Shown here: piece by piece, positions 36,501 to 48,500 of the stretch
Numbering within the stretch: the first letter of the stretch is position 1
Layout: every line of letters starts with the position of its first letter
Source: Blastomussa wellsi
Lineage: Eukaryota; Cnidaria; Anthozoa; Scleractinia; Plerogyridae
Length of the DNA: 64,000 nucleotides
NCBI GenBank assembly: GCA_947652115.1
Contig: OX393569.1
Coordinates: forward strand, 10,401,144-10,465,143
Reading direction: 5' to 3'
Notes under the pieces: generated by a model
The model's database searches: none
Told to the model about the DNA's origin: nothing
Seen by the model: the letters and a program-made list of their open reading frames with translations, nothing else
Made by a program: the position numbers and the translations under genes

Positions 36501-39500
36501 ATCAAATCAAAACTTTTCTTCAGCTGTTCAGCCCTTCCACTTGACCCATTATCTGCCGATCTTGTATTTTTTGGCAGTCTAATGCTTCAATTTTGAGCTA
36601 AAAAATTGATTTCAACAAAGGTGCATGATTATCAAAGAAAAAATTATGTGGTTTCTCGCCCTCTATTACTGTTGACCAAGACCTCACATAGCAAATTATA
36701 TGCAAGCTGTGCAAGTGCTATGGCAATAGTCATTGGTTCACTTAAAATTGTCATGCGGGAAAGTGACTGGAGAGGGTGAAAACAGGCTCACTCCAATAAC
36801 TTGAAAATGCTTTGCCACTTTCCGAGTTAAAAATCCATTAAAAAGCATACCTTCCTAATCAAAAAGTGTGACCTTAATTTATCAGATAAGCATTGAAAAT
36901 AGCTTTTCCCTTTCCCCAGTCTTTCACTTCATACAGTAGCTCAGTTGGTAGAGCATCGCACCGGCATTTTGCAGAGGGCACCAGGTCAAATCCCGTTGAA
37001 GCCCCGCTTTTTTCAGGCTTCTTCTTTCCAATTGCTTAAATTGGAAATTCACTGCGATGATCATTCCTCACTTTCACCTATATTCCCAGTTCAAATACAT
37101 GTATGAATTATTTCTATTGCTCTAACACCAGAGCATTCCTAACTTACTGATTATATTATTAAGAGGGAAAATATAGTTATGGGGGTGTAGAAGAAATAAA
37201 GAACTTCCAAAGTGTACCGTTTCATGAGGCTGTAAATTCAAAGTAAACAAAACTGAAATATGTTCTGTACCAAACACAATAATTAAGAAACAATTAACGC
37301 AAAATAAGCAAAAAATAAAATTATTATTATCAGAAAGGGTTAGGCCCATAGGGGTGTGATCAGTGATGCTTCCTTTTCACTGGTAGTACTCAGAAGTTTA
37401 AGAGGGCTCAAAAAATGTGAACACTACGAATCATTATATAGCCAGTTGTTTGGATCTCAAATGTGATTGACGTCACTATACCATTCATAGAAAAAATTTC
37501 AACTGCTCCCTGTTATTCAAAACTAGATTTTTAAACATAGCTATCCCATAGTAAATTACATGCAACATGTACTTATGCTACATATCACACATGATCAGCA
37601 CGCGAGTGCATTGAAAAATGGCTGATTTTTCTTGATGTTTGGAGCTTGTCAGAGAAATAAATTGTCATTTTCTCATAAACAAGTATGTGATCTATCATTT
37701 TTTTGTTTCGAATTAAGCAATAACTTTCTTTCTATAAAACAAATATAGACCAATTCCCAGTGTTGACAAATAAACAATAGTTGGAAATGTGAATTTTTTA
37801 AGCAATAGAAAATAAAATCATTGAAATATCATGAGGAATTACTGTGTACATGTATGAGCGAGGTGCTGTCACTCCTAAATAAGCATGGGGACCCCCCATT
37901 TTTATTTCAAAATTAAGGTTCCAATAACACCAACAATCAACAGGCAAAGTTTGAATATAATTTCAGTGTAGGTTGTATTTCTGTTGAATGACCGTAAGGT
38001 GATTCCTCAGAAATAGAAGTTATCCAACGATTTTTTTTAACTTTCCCTGAATGTTCCCTTCCAAGCACTGTTTCGAAAAATACAATAAAAAAGGTAGGTC
38101 ACCACGCTCACAAAAGAGATATGATGGGCCAATCTTGCCCCCATTTATGCTAATCATGCGCAATTACCATCACACACCACGAAAGACACAAGGGAGAGAC
38201 TGGCTGGGCAAATAAACAAATCTTTAATGATAACGTACCGCTAAAGAAAGAGACCCGTGGGTAGGGCGGGTTGGGTTCTTTCTTAACACTACTGACACGC
38301 GATTGCTATAATGACTAGCTGACAAGGTACACGCTATACATATAATACAAATGCGGACGACCGCTGACAGGGTGAGCACAGTAATTACTATCTTTGATCC
38401 AAGTATCAAAACCCTCGGTATTTTATCGTTTTACGGTAAATTTTGCAGTAGCTGAAAGGACAGATTATTAACTGAATACTTGGCAAAAAACTTGATAGCT
38501 AGCAAGTCTCGATTATAAAGAACAATTTAACATATGATTTATGGCAAAAATCAGACAAATTTAAAAGATACCGACACAAAACGTACCTCGAGTCGTTATT
38601 CCCAAGGCTATAATTGGCATCTGCGAGTAACGATTTTCTGAGAGGTCTTAACTATATCTTTTTCTTATCTATATCTTTTTCCTATCCAAACATTTTTATT
38701 TTTTTTAACTTAAAGATGATAATTAGTACACCTGCAACAAAAAATATAGGTCACCGTGCTTGTTTACGAGAATAACAACGATTTATCTCGCTCGTGAGCA
38801 AATCCCTATAGAAAAAGCTGCCACATTGTTCATGAGAGCGTGCTGTGCTCGCTAATTGCAGATAAAATGCTGTGCAGTAAAGATGCGCAATGCAATACTG
38901 AGGAATCACCTTAAGCAATTGGAATGAAGAAGCTTGAAAAATATTCATGGCTTTAATGGCATTCGAACCTGTGACCTCCAGGTTCCAATGTTCAGTGCTT
39001 ACTTAACTTGTAATAATATAGCTGCCAAGCAACCCTACAAGCTAGATCAGACATATGGTGCTAACAATCCTATGTTTGCTTACAGAGGATCAGATAATAA
39101 AAGTGCCAATGAGACCATTTTAGAGAGCACGGAAATCCTCACACTGAAAGAATTAGTTGACTTTCTCACCTCTGCAACATTGTCTGGTCCTCCAAGGTCA
39201 TCAATTAGTTCATCTAAAGTGTTTGGAGGTAAAGCTTGGGAGAGAATCTCCAGCTTTTCTAACAGTTGTTTTTTCATAGTGCTGCACATGTCAGCAGCAG
39301 AGTTTGAAGGCCCTGCTGGGCTAGTTGTGGTTGGCATTAAACTAGAAAGGGCCGGAGCACTGGAAGAGTGGTGAAGACATTTTAGGGGACCTGAAAGTCA
39401 AGACCGAATATCAGCAAAATAAAATAATTTTTACAATGCAGCAAGAGAGCACGGGTGGTGCCTTTTTGGTGGTGCCCTTTTGGGTTAGTTACATTTTTGT

Positions 39501-42500
39501 AACACCCAATAAAGCTGTAAAAATAAATATTAAATGAATAAAATTTCTCCAGCATACACAAATCAGTAATCCTGAGAAAAAATTATATTTCCAAGTTCAC
39601 CTCCAGGGAGATACAGTGAGTCCCATTAATGAGCTGAAAATTCACCATTTTCAATCCATTTGTCTTTTGAACTTGTTTGGTGCAGAAAGGTTTAAATTCT
39701 TCCAAATTATTATATGACTATTCCTTATCCAAACAATCATACATTTTATAAGTAATTAATAGTTATCTTTAATGGTACAAAAAAAAAACAAGCAAGAGTA
39801 TCCTAAGCAAGATTGACGAAAGCACTGAGTATCATTTTGAGAAAGCCTACAATGGGAATTGGCTTGCTTTTACTTTATTTCATTTCCATACTCAACGTTA
39901 GATTTTGCCTAACCAAATGGAGCCCATCAAACATTTCTGTAAAGTTATAAAAGTGAGTAAGATACTATTGGTGACAACAAATAAAGTTGGTTACCAAGAG
40001 CTGGCCATGAATCCCTGGTTTCCAGTCCATTTGGTTGTTTAGATTTGCCCCATACAAGGTTACCTATTTTAAGCCCAGCAGCAGCCAGGGCACTGTTGCT
40101 TGGGTCAGCTGTTATGTCAGGACTTCCTGTTTGAGATTTGCTTTTTGAATTTTTCTTGATGCGATGCAGCCATGGGTCTAAAAAAAGAATAATTATATAA
40201 ATTTTTATATTAGGAAGGGTGGAAACCCTGTTAACATTAATCTGGAGAAAACCTTAAGGGCACTTTTTTAACTGCAAGGGGGCACCTTTGCAATGTTTAG
40301 GGATGTTTGGCTTATGTTTGCTTGCCAGCTGGTGATTTTGACAATGGCTAAAACCAAAATTATTTATTCTTCGCACAAATTTAACCCATTGACGCCTGGA
40401 GATTTTTGAAAAATAAAACACATTTTAAGACATTTTGGACATTTTCTAGTCAGGTAGGTTAAATCTGCTTCAAATCTCTCCAAAATGCATTTGCAAAATA
40501 AAGACATGCCAGGTTTTTCACTAGCATTCCATTTAACAACATTTTAGCTCGTGCATGCACGCAAAATCACCTCTTTAGGCTTCTCGACTTCTTTATTTTT
40601 TCCACTTTTCCTTTCTCCTTTTCTTGTATCTTTTTATGCATTTGTTGGCCTTTTACAGGGCTTGCTTTCGGTTCAATAATTGCCACGAAAGCATCAACAA
40701 GACGGGAAATACATAACATGGAGTAGCCAAGGGTAAGTAAGGGAAATTTTCCTCCTAGTTTTTGACGGCAATTTCTAAGCATTTTCATGCATATTTCAAG
40801 CCCCATTAGCCTAATCAATATCATCTGGGTATCAATGGAAAGCTCTTTCCCTCGGGTAAACGGGATTCCTATTTTGGTCAAAGCTGATGACCTCAAAAGC
40901 GAAACAAAGGTCAAGGACTGAAACGGCCGGTTTTAAGTCAATGGGTTAAAAATGGTGTACAGTGGATTTCTGTTTGACTCAGTCTAACTGAAACCAGACT
41001 TGCAAGGATTAAATTAAGATCAACTTAGAACTGTCAGTCTTGTACTTTAGTGTCCTGAATATCAGCCCAATAACTGTAGTTTTCAAAATGAAAATCCTGC
41101 TTGCTCTGAACTTCTGTAAGTTCTAATTCCAAGGACATATTTAACTCATAATTATTTGGAATCAAATGGCAGGAGGCAATGACGTCAAGTTTCTTATCCC
41201 TGAACTATGTAGCATTTTTTCTTACCTTGGTAAATCACACGTGCACGTGTAACCATTGGTTAACGTGGTAAACTAAAACCCAAGTGTGATGTACCATGGG
41301 GTGTGTAAACACACCTTATAATAATTATGTCAGATCGGTGCTACCTTTCACATCCCTTTCACACAAATTGAGTTTACCAAACCCATGAAATAGTTGCTAT
41401 AGTATTAGATAATATAAAACACTAATTTCATTGTTTTCTTTTGTTTATTCGTTTCACACAGGGATATTAACTGTCCATAGTTCATAAGCATTTCTGGTGA
41501 AATCATGCACCATTAATTACACTATAAAGCAGAACTAATTAGAATTATCAGTTGTTGAGAATGTTCGCCAAGAAACATTGAAAGGCCCACCTACATGTAA
41601 GAATCCCTGCCTGCTGCTCTTTGCTCTCTTGGAAAACCCTCATGAGTTTTGCTAGTCAGGGGTCACTACTCAACACATACATGTAATGCAGAGTTATGGT
41701 TGGAAACAATATGTGAAGTAAGAAGAATGGGTTGAAAAATTGACATTTTTATATTACTATGGTTTATGGCAGGACTCTGCCCCAAAGCATTTGGAACACA
41801 AATTGTGCATTGAGACCTTGTCCTGGATGCCCTAACTTTTAAGTGACAAAATATAGTAAAATATAACCTTCATCTTCTGATCCTGACATTTTAAAAGGAT
41901 TGAAATCATCTTCATCTTCCGCAGCTGAACTGTTACCAGACTCGGCAGCCTCACCCTTGCCACTTTGTTTGCTAACGTTGAGAAAGTCACTCTCAGCATT
42001 ATCCTTCTCACTGTTGCCAGAGTCACTGTCTGAGCCACTACTCACTGAATGAAATAAATACCATCAAACTATAAGCACAGCTTCTGTGTACCAGCTATGA
42101 AGAGCAATAACACAAAACAACACAGCAAAAGCTAGATTCTGCAAAAAACCTACAGTTATAGATCCTCTCAAGTGCAGTCTTGACTTTCTTGGGATTTGGA
42201 GCATTGAAAGCTGGAAAATATCATGAGAATACAGAAATGTTATCAAACAACAGAATTGGAGAACTGTATGTATTTTATGGTACATATAATTATGGTGTGA
42301 GATTCCCATTGGTTGCTGAGAAAATCTATTTAAAACTTGGCTAACAGACTTTTTGCCAATCTTCATCATGTATTAGAATATAGCCTGGTATGTTCGCCAC
42401 GGAATCTCAGTGGGCTTTATTTTTAATAGAACATGGGGAAAAACTATAGAAGCCCGGTACCCCGGATGTAGTTTATGTTGCGTTGCGAATTGAAAAAACG

Positions 42501-45500
42501 ATGGCGGTGACTATCTTTTAAAGTTGTCTTTTTATTTCCTTTATTATGGCTGCTAAAACAACTATCGATGAAATAAGTTCAGGTGTCTAGGGAGACGAAA
42601 ATGTGGACGAGCTATCGAGCAGCGAGTCCTAGAAATGCGAACAAGGAGGCCACCCACGCGCGTACATTCAGTGATTTTTAGGTTTTTTAATTCTATATTC
42701 TAAACCAGCTAGAAGATAGGTTTTCCCGATGAAAACAATGCCCTTTTGAGGTCTAGAAAAGCAGTTGAATGCCCTTGCCTAACGGCTCGGGCATCCACTA
42801 GCAGCTTTTCTAGACTTCAAGCGGGCATTATTTTCTTATAGAACATGGATACCTATCTTCTAGTAGGTAAATAACGTGTAAGAGAAAAAGAATTTGAAAT
42901 ACCACAGAAGCCTCAAACACTTCAATAACCAAGGAACATTTCAGAACATTTTTGTAAAAATCCATCAAAATATTTGTATCCTATTAATTCCCTTGAAGCA
43001 AAGTCATCAAAGTGGATGTTAATGCAGCTATGGTGACAACCAACAAAATTCAAGTTTGGGACCTGAAAGACTTCACCAAAATAGTCCACTAATTTGAGGA
43101 AATATTTATTTCGCACTCAGATAATAGTCAAATTGATTTTGATTCTGATTTCCATAGCATTTGATTTTTTAAAAAATAATATCAGGGTGATGCGGGGCAT
43201 CACCCTGACATTATGTTCTCACACTGATTAACTGTTGTCTGACCTTGCTGCCTCCTCTTTTTGGGGGTATCTTGTCCTAGTGCAGGTGATGATCTATCAG
43301 CCTGTTTGTCACAAGCATAACTTTCAATACCAAACAGATCAGCCACTCTTCTTCTATCTGCTGCTGGGAACTGCTTTTCAACTAAGGCTTGTAACACTCC
43401 TCTAGAACAGAAAAATGTGCAGTGAGAAAAGCTGCCCTAGCCTCTTGCACATGTTTTTAGATAGTCCGGTGCCTTAGCTCTCTACTTGTGCAATTTTTTA
43501 TACAAGCACCAAATTTTGCTTGAATAGAAACATTCCCATACTGGTCATTTCAGTGCCAAGTCAAATTTTCCAATTCCAGATAGTTAGCGGTAAATGGCTC
43601 CCCGCAAAAAAACCTCTTTCATTTTTACAATTTAAAGCATGTATTATTTCGAAATAAAAATATATGTTTAGGCCATTTCTCTTTGTAATAACCTTACTGT
43701 CAACTGATTTTCTAACTTCAAACTATCTTTTATATCAAGGAAATTAAGTTTTACAGTCCACTAACTTAGATGGATCCAATATAGTGACTATTTCAATATT
43801 TAAGATGTCATATAAAATTATGAAGTCAATGATATTGCTCATGACAACCAAAGTCTTGAAAGTAAAAAGAATCTTTCCAGGCAAATTGCTAAGGGTTTGT
43901 AGTTATTTGTTAAAATAATTGTCAAGGATAACCAGATGATATTGATTGGGCTATTGGAACTTGAAATATGCATGAAAACACTTAGAAATTTCAGTCAAAA
44001 ACTAGGAGGAAAATTTCCATCACTTACCCTTGGCAATTCTTGGCAACTCTTGAACCAAAAGCTAGCCCAGTAAAAGGCCAACAAAAGCATAAATCTCGAA
44101 ATTTTGACTTGTGCGCACCGCCTAGCTAAAATGGCATTAAATGCAATGCTAGTAAAAAACCTGACCTGTCTTTATGTTGGAAATGCATTTTGGAGATATT
44201 TGAAGCAGATTTAGCCACACGCATGGACGGTGAGGGTTCTGTGACCACCAGGAAACAAAAACCTCGGAGCCCTTCAGGACCTCGGTTTTTGTTTCCTGGT
44301 GTTCACAGAACTCTCACCATCCATGTGCGTTGGGAAGCAATAATAATAATGCAAACAGCCTTAAAGAAGATCTCATCATATGTGTTGGGAAGCAATAATA
44401 TAACGCAACAGCCTTCACAAAGATCTAACATGTGTGAGGAGAGCAAAAATATAACGCAAACAGCCAAAACGAAACGCCTGACTTCACGTTCCAGTGAAGA
44501 TGCAATCTATATGCATGATTTGTGGTCCAGTGGTATAAAAACGGATGTGTGTCATAGAAAATTTTCCATGGATGACGGATGGCCACGGGCAACAAACACA
44601 TCAAAAATTTCCAAGTTAATTCAAAAGTTGATTCAAAAGTTAATATTGCCACAAAACAGAGGCAGCGATTTGATCTTGGCTGGAAGAAACTGCATTGGGA
44701 GCTGAAGAGGATACCTTTGGAGCTTCAGCAGTTGATTCTCAAGAAATATATTGCCACAGCAATGAAGCAGCGAGAAGATCACGACTGGGACGATGTACTT
44801 TATGAACTGGATAAGGTGCCTTTTTGCCAAAAACTTGGACGAATTACGAAAACAATTTGTTGCAGAAAATGTGGCAATTGCAAGAGAAATAGCTTATGCA
44901 CCACTTGTTTCGAAATGGGAAAGTATCACTACATTGACCCATGTTACTGGCTACAAGAAACATTTATAATGTATGCGAGAGAGGAAGCCACCTTCTTGTT
45001 TTGAATTCTGCGAAGCGTAAACGTTGCGCGACCTCTTTCTAGGAAACCTTGAAGCCAATGTTTTTGTCCTCAGACCACCCAAGACAGGAAGGAAAAAATA
45101 TGGCGACAGAGTCAGCATTTTTGTGTTTGGCAAGAAAATGGCCAGAATTCACAGAAAATTTACACTCAGTTTACAAACTGTAAGTTTTTTTCTGCCACAG
45201 AACCAAGTGGCACGATGCGAAAAGGAGGAAGCGAGAAAATAACAAGATTTACTCAAAGCAAAAGATCGATCCCAGCTGCCATAAGGCCAAGAACAAGCAG
45301 CTAATCCTGGCTAGTCTCAGCATTTCCTGCCTCTTGCAAAGCCTCCAAGACTTCACGTGTTATTTGTCTTACATCCTTTTGCCAAACGGGTGTGAAAAGT
45401 TCGGCGAGAATACAGCAAATCGCATGGAACAAAACAAGCATTTTGCCCTTCTCAAGCTGTTTATATGTGAGTTGTAATTTTTTATTCAGCCAGTTTTTAA

Positions 45501-48500
45501 TTAAGCCTTACATCATCTTGCGGCCCTCGAAAGTGCATGTGTATGACCCCAATATTATGCAATTTTGCTAAAGGACAGAAAAAAAGCACCACAAGGGAAA
45601 GGCACACAACTCCAAGCATTATCTATAGGTGAAGTGAGCCAATGGCTTATTATTTCACAAATTCTGGTGGATCCTAGGGTGGTGAAAGTTGGCCACTTTC
45701 TGAAACATGTGAATGATGGTGAATTACGGAGTAGTGGGGGATGTCTTCGAGTAGGACAATACCTCATGGTGAACCAGCTCCAGCCCATACTGATAACAGG
45801 GGGTGCTCAGCTATCCCTTGGGATTTCAAACCTAGCTCCCAGAGGTAAAATGGGAACTGACAGCTGCCTTGTCAGTGGCAGGCAAAAGTCCTAGCCGGGG
45901 CTAGGCAAGAACAGCCAAGAGCACCCCCGACCAGTGTTTTGTGACACATCACCCAACATCACGTGTGACACGTCACTGTAACGCATTCATTCACTTTTTA
46001 TCACACTCTGATAAAACCGCGAGTTTATTTTCTCAGATCTAGCTTCGAATCGGCCGATTTTTTTGATGTCCAGCAGGAAATCATTTTTATGAAATGGAAA
46101 AATATTCTTTTGGACTGAACTTTTATTTTGAGACGCCGCTTTTGCTGCCTAGCAACTTTTTTTTGTAAACGAACTCTCTCTTCTAGTTTGATCTTCTCCC
46201 TTAATTTTTCAATGTCAACCTCGCTACGGGCATCATTTTGATCTTGTCAACATCAGGCAAGTTTTTTCTCGAAGTTTTTCACACACTCTATCCTTTAGCG
46301 CGTTGTACTGGGGGGCGGGCAGTCTGCAAAGCGTCTTCGGCTCAGACAGAAAAGATTGGAGCCTGTGGATGAAAAGTGCGCTGGGTCTGGGTGGAGTTGG
46401 TGGCTTCCCTTACCAGTTATTGCCACGCTCAGTAAGAAGTTTGCTGCCGGTTCCAGTGGTCGAATTTCAAGACACAGCACCCAGTTTGAAGAAAATATTC
46501 AACAAGTCAATCGATATTTACGTAACGTCCAACCATCATATCACAACAAAGTTCAGGGAGATCTTCCAAAACGAGCAGATAAACTACGAAACGTCAAAGC
46601 CTGCCAAAAAGTGGCTGGCAGGGCATAACCTTGCCTTCTGGCTGCAGTAGATGAACTTCGCAGAGTGGTGCGCGACAACAGGTTGCGGAATCGTGCGAGA
46701 AATATTCGATGGAAATCACTTAAAACTTTCCTTGCCCCCACAAGGTGTAGACATTTTCCACGTCTATTTCACCGTCAGGCAGATCCTGTACCAGTTGGGC
46801 AGAATTCAGAGCAAAAGCACGCTGCTGGGGGACCCGACATGCAGCCAGTTTGACAACCATTACGATGTGGCTTCTTACAGAATATTATGTGCAGAGTTTG
46901 GCGTTGCCCTGTCAACTGATTTCCGCTTTGTGGGCGGTGCAAACCACGGGCTGGGGAGTGTTAACATTTATTGCCACAATCCTTTCATCCTTGCCGTGGC
47001 CTATCTGTCAGAGCGCGTAGAGTTTGACAACGAGGATCCAAAGGCAACTGAAAAAGGAACCTCAATTAGCTTAATAAGGATCGACCTCCTGCAAAGCCAG
47101 TTTGACTGGTTTTGCCCAAACACATCATCCGGTCTGACGCAGGCGGGCTTGGCGCACGTGAACGCATCGATTGAAGCCTTTGTGTAGTGCATACTTGGCG
47201 CGCAGGTCAACGTGTGGAGCAGCATTCTCGGCTTTGGAGGCAGAGCAAAGAAGGCGCAAACAGAGTTTATCATCTTTGTGGAAGACGCCATCAGGCAACC
47301 GGATCTCGCAAAGAGCATTCAGCGCTACCAGCTGGCGGTGGACGAGGCAAAGGTCAGGCTCAATCTCGCTGTGTGCCTGGGTGCCTGGTTGATGCCGGCA
47401 AAAATGATAATAAACACAGAAAGAACCGTGGGTTATAACAACTGACTGAAGGAGGCTGTGCCAGGATGAAGCTCAAAGTCAACAATGCTGTGAACCAAAG
47501 CACAAAAAAGCGGGCTTTCGCTTTATGGATGGTGGGGAGTCAAGGGTCACAAAGCCGCAATAGCAGAATTAAAGCCTGCAAACCAAACAAAAAATCTGGC
47601 TACCTCAGCTCCAGAGGCCAAGCTCCCCGCACAGCAAACAGAAGAACCAATGCCAAAGGTTGGGTATGGCAGTGAGTCACATGATGTGAACAGAATAGCT
47701 GTCGCTGTTGGCGCTGTTGCAGTTGCAGGCCTGTTGTTCTTGGCACTCCGTTAACACCGCTTCTTTACGTACGTCTCGACCAGAAATGCCACCACACCCA
47801 AATCAGCCAGAAAACCGATGGCCTGACCAGTGGCTTTGAAGAGGAAGCTCACAATCGAGCCAATGAGACCTGTGAGAAGCGAGGCAGTTTTTTTTGCCAA
47901 TCTCCTTCAGCCCGTTTCCAAGCCCTTTGCCCATTTTTTTCAGAGTTGGTAATTGTGCCAATAACAGCACCAATTGTGACACCTGCAGCAAGAAAGAATG
48001 CTGTAACTGTCACAAAGTCAAAGCGCTCTTTTTCTTTCTTTGATCTCCTTTTGCAAACATGCGAGCTCTTCAGTTCTTTCCGCAAATCTTGCCTAACCTT
48101 AGCAAGCACAAGGTCCTTGTGCCCGGCTTGCTCGCGCACGAATAACTACAAACCCTAAGCAATTTGCCTGGCAAGATTCTTGGTTGTCATGAGCAATATC
48201 ATTGACATCATAATTTTATATGACGTCTAAATATTGAAATAGTCACTATATTGGATCCGTCTAAGTTTTCATTAAGGCTGTTTGCATTATATTATTGCTT
48301 CCTAACACATATGGACGGTGAGGGTTCTGTGAGCACCAGGAAACAAAAACCGAAGTCCCGAAGGGCTCCGAGGTTTTTGTTTCCTGGTAGTCACAGAACC
48401 CTCACCGTCCATGTGTGTTAGCCAATAACTAGACTAGAAAATGTTCAGAATGTCTAAAAAACAAAAATCTCCAGGAGTCAATGGGTTAATGTGTTTCCTT

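Larger units (their letters stand above)
36144..39169. other. SBNO intron with SINE remains
   Basis: A short (GT)n run is at 36187-36203. SINE copies are at 36936-37105 and 38915-38995. A less AT-rich tract at about 38180-38420 is not recognised. Confidence 0.55.
44217..48418. mobile_element. E2: second hairpin-ended element
   Basis: E2 is 4202 bp, begins ACACGCATGGACGGTGAGGG and ends with the near-reverse complement, and has a 114-bp hairpin at each end. Inside the hairpins a further inverted repeat (GGAAGCAATAATAT.A...CAGCCTTA) is present. The contents are a Cys-rich ORF at 44579, a poorly conserved centre, a broken ORF series at 46303-47754, and a membrane-protein gene from the right end whose stop overlaps that of the plus-strand gene. 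The plan parallels one arm of E1, without sequence similarity that I can see. The region 45005-46300 holds no convincing gene. Confidence 0.7.
43912..48489. mobile_element. piggyBac-like MITE, interrupted by E2
   Basis: Its right end, GTCAATGGGTTAA at 48489, is intact. The left end near 43912 is degenerate or internally deleted. Segments 43928-44216 and 48419-48485 align in order with the minus strand of 40381-40949. E2 sits between them. Confidence 0.6.

Noticed and set aside
45565..45894. A 109-codon ORF inside E2
   Set aside because: It has no motif, no similarity to either element's proteins, and no context suggesting that it is a gene.
46356..46853. Alternative frame in E2 (starting MEPVDEKC...)
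   Set aside because: It contains a stop at 46626 and its composition is less protein-like downstream than the frame used for 46303-47445. The choice before 46440 remains uncertain.
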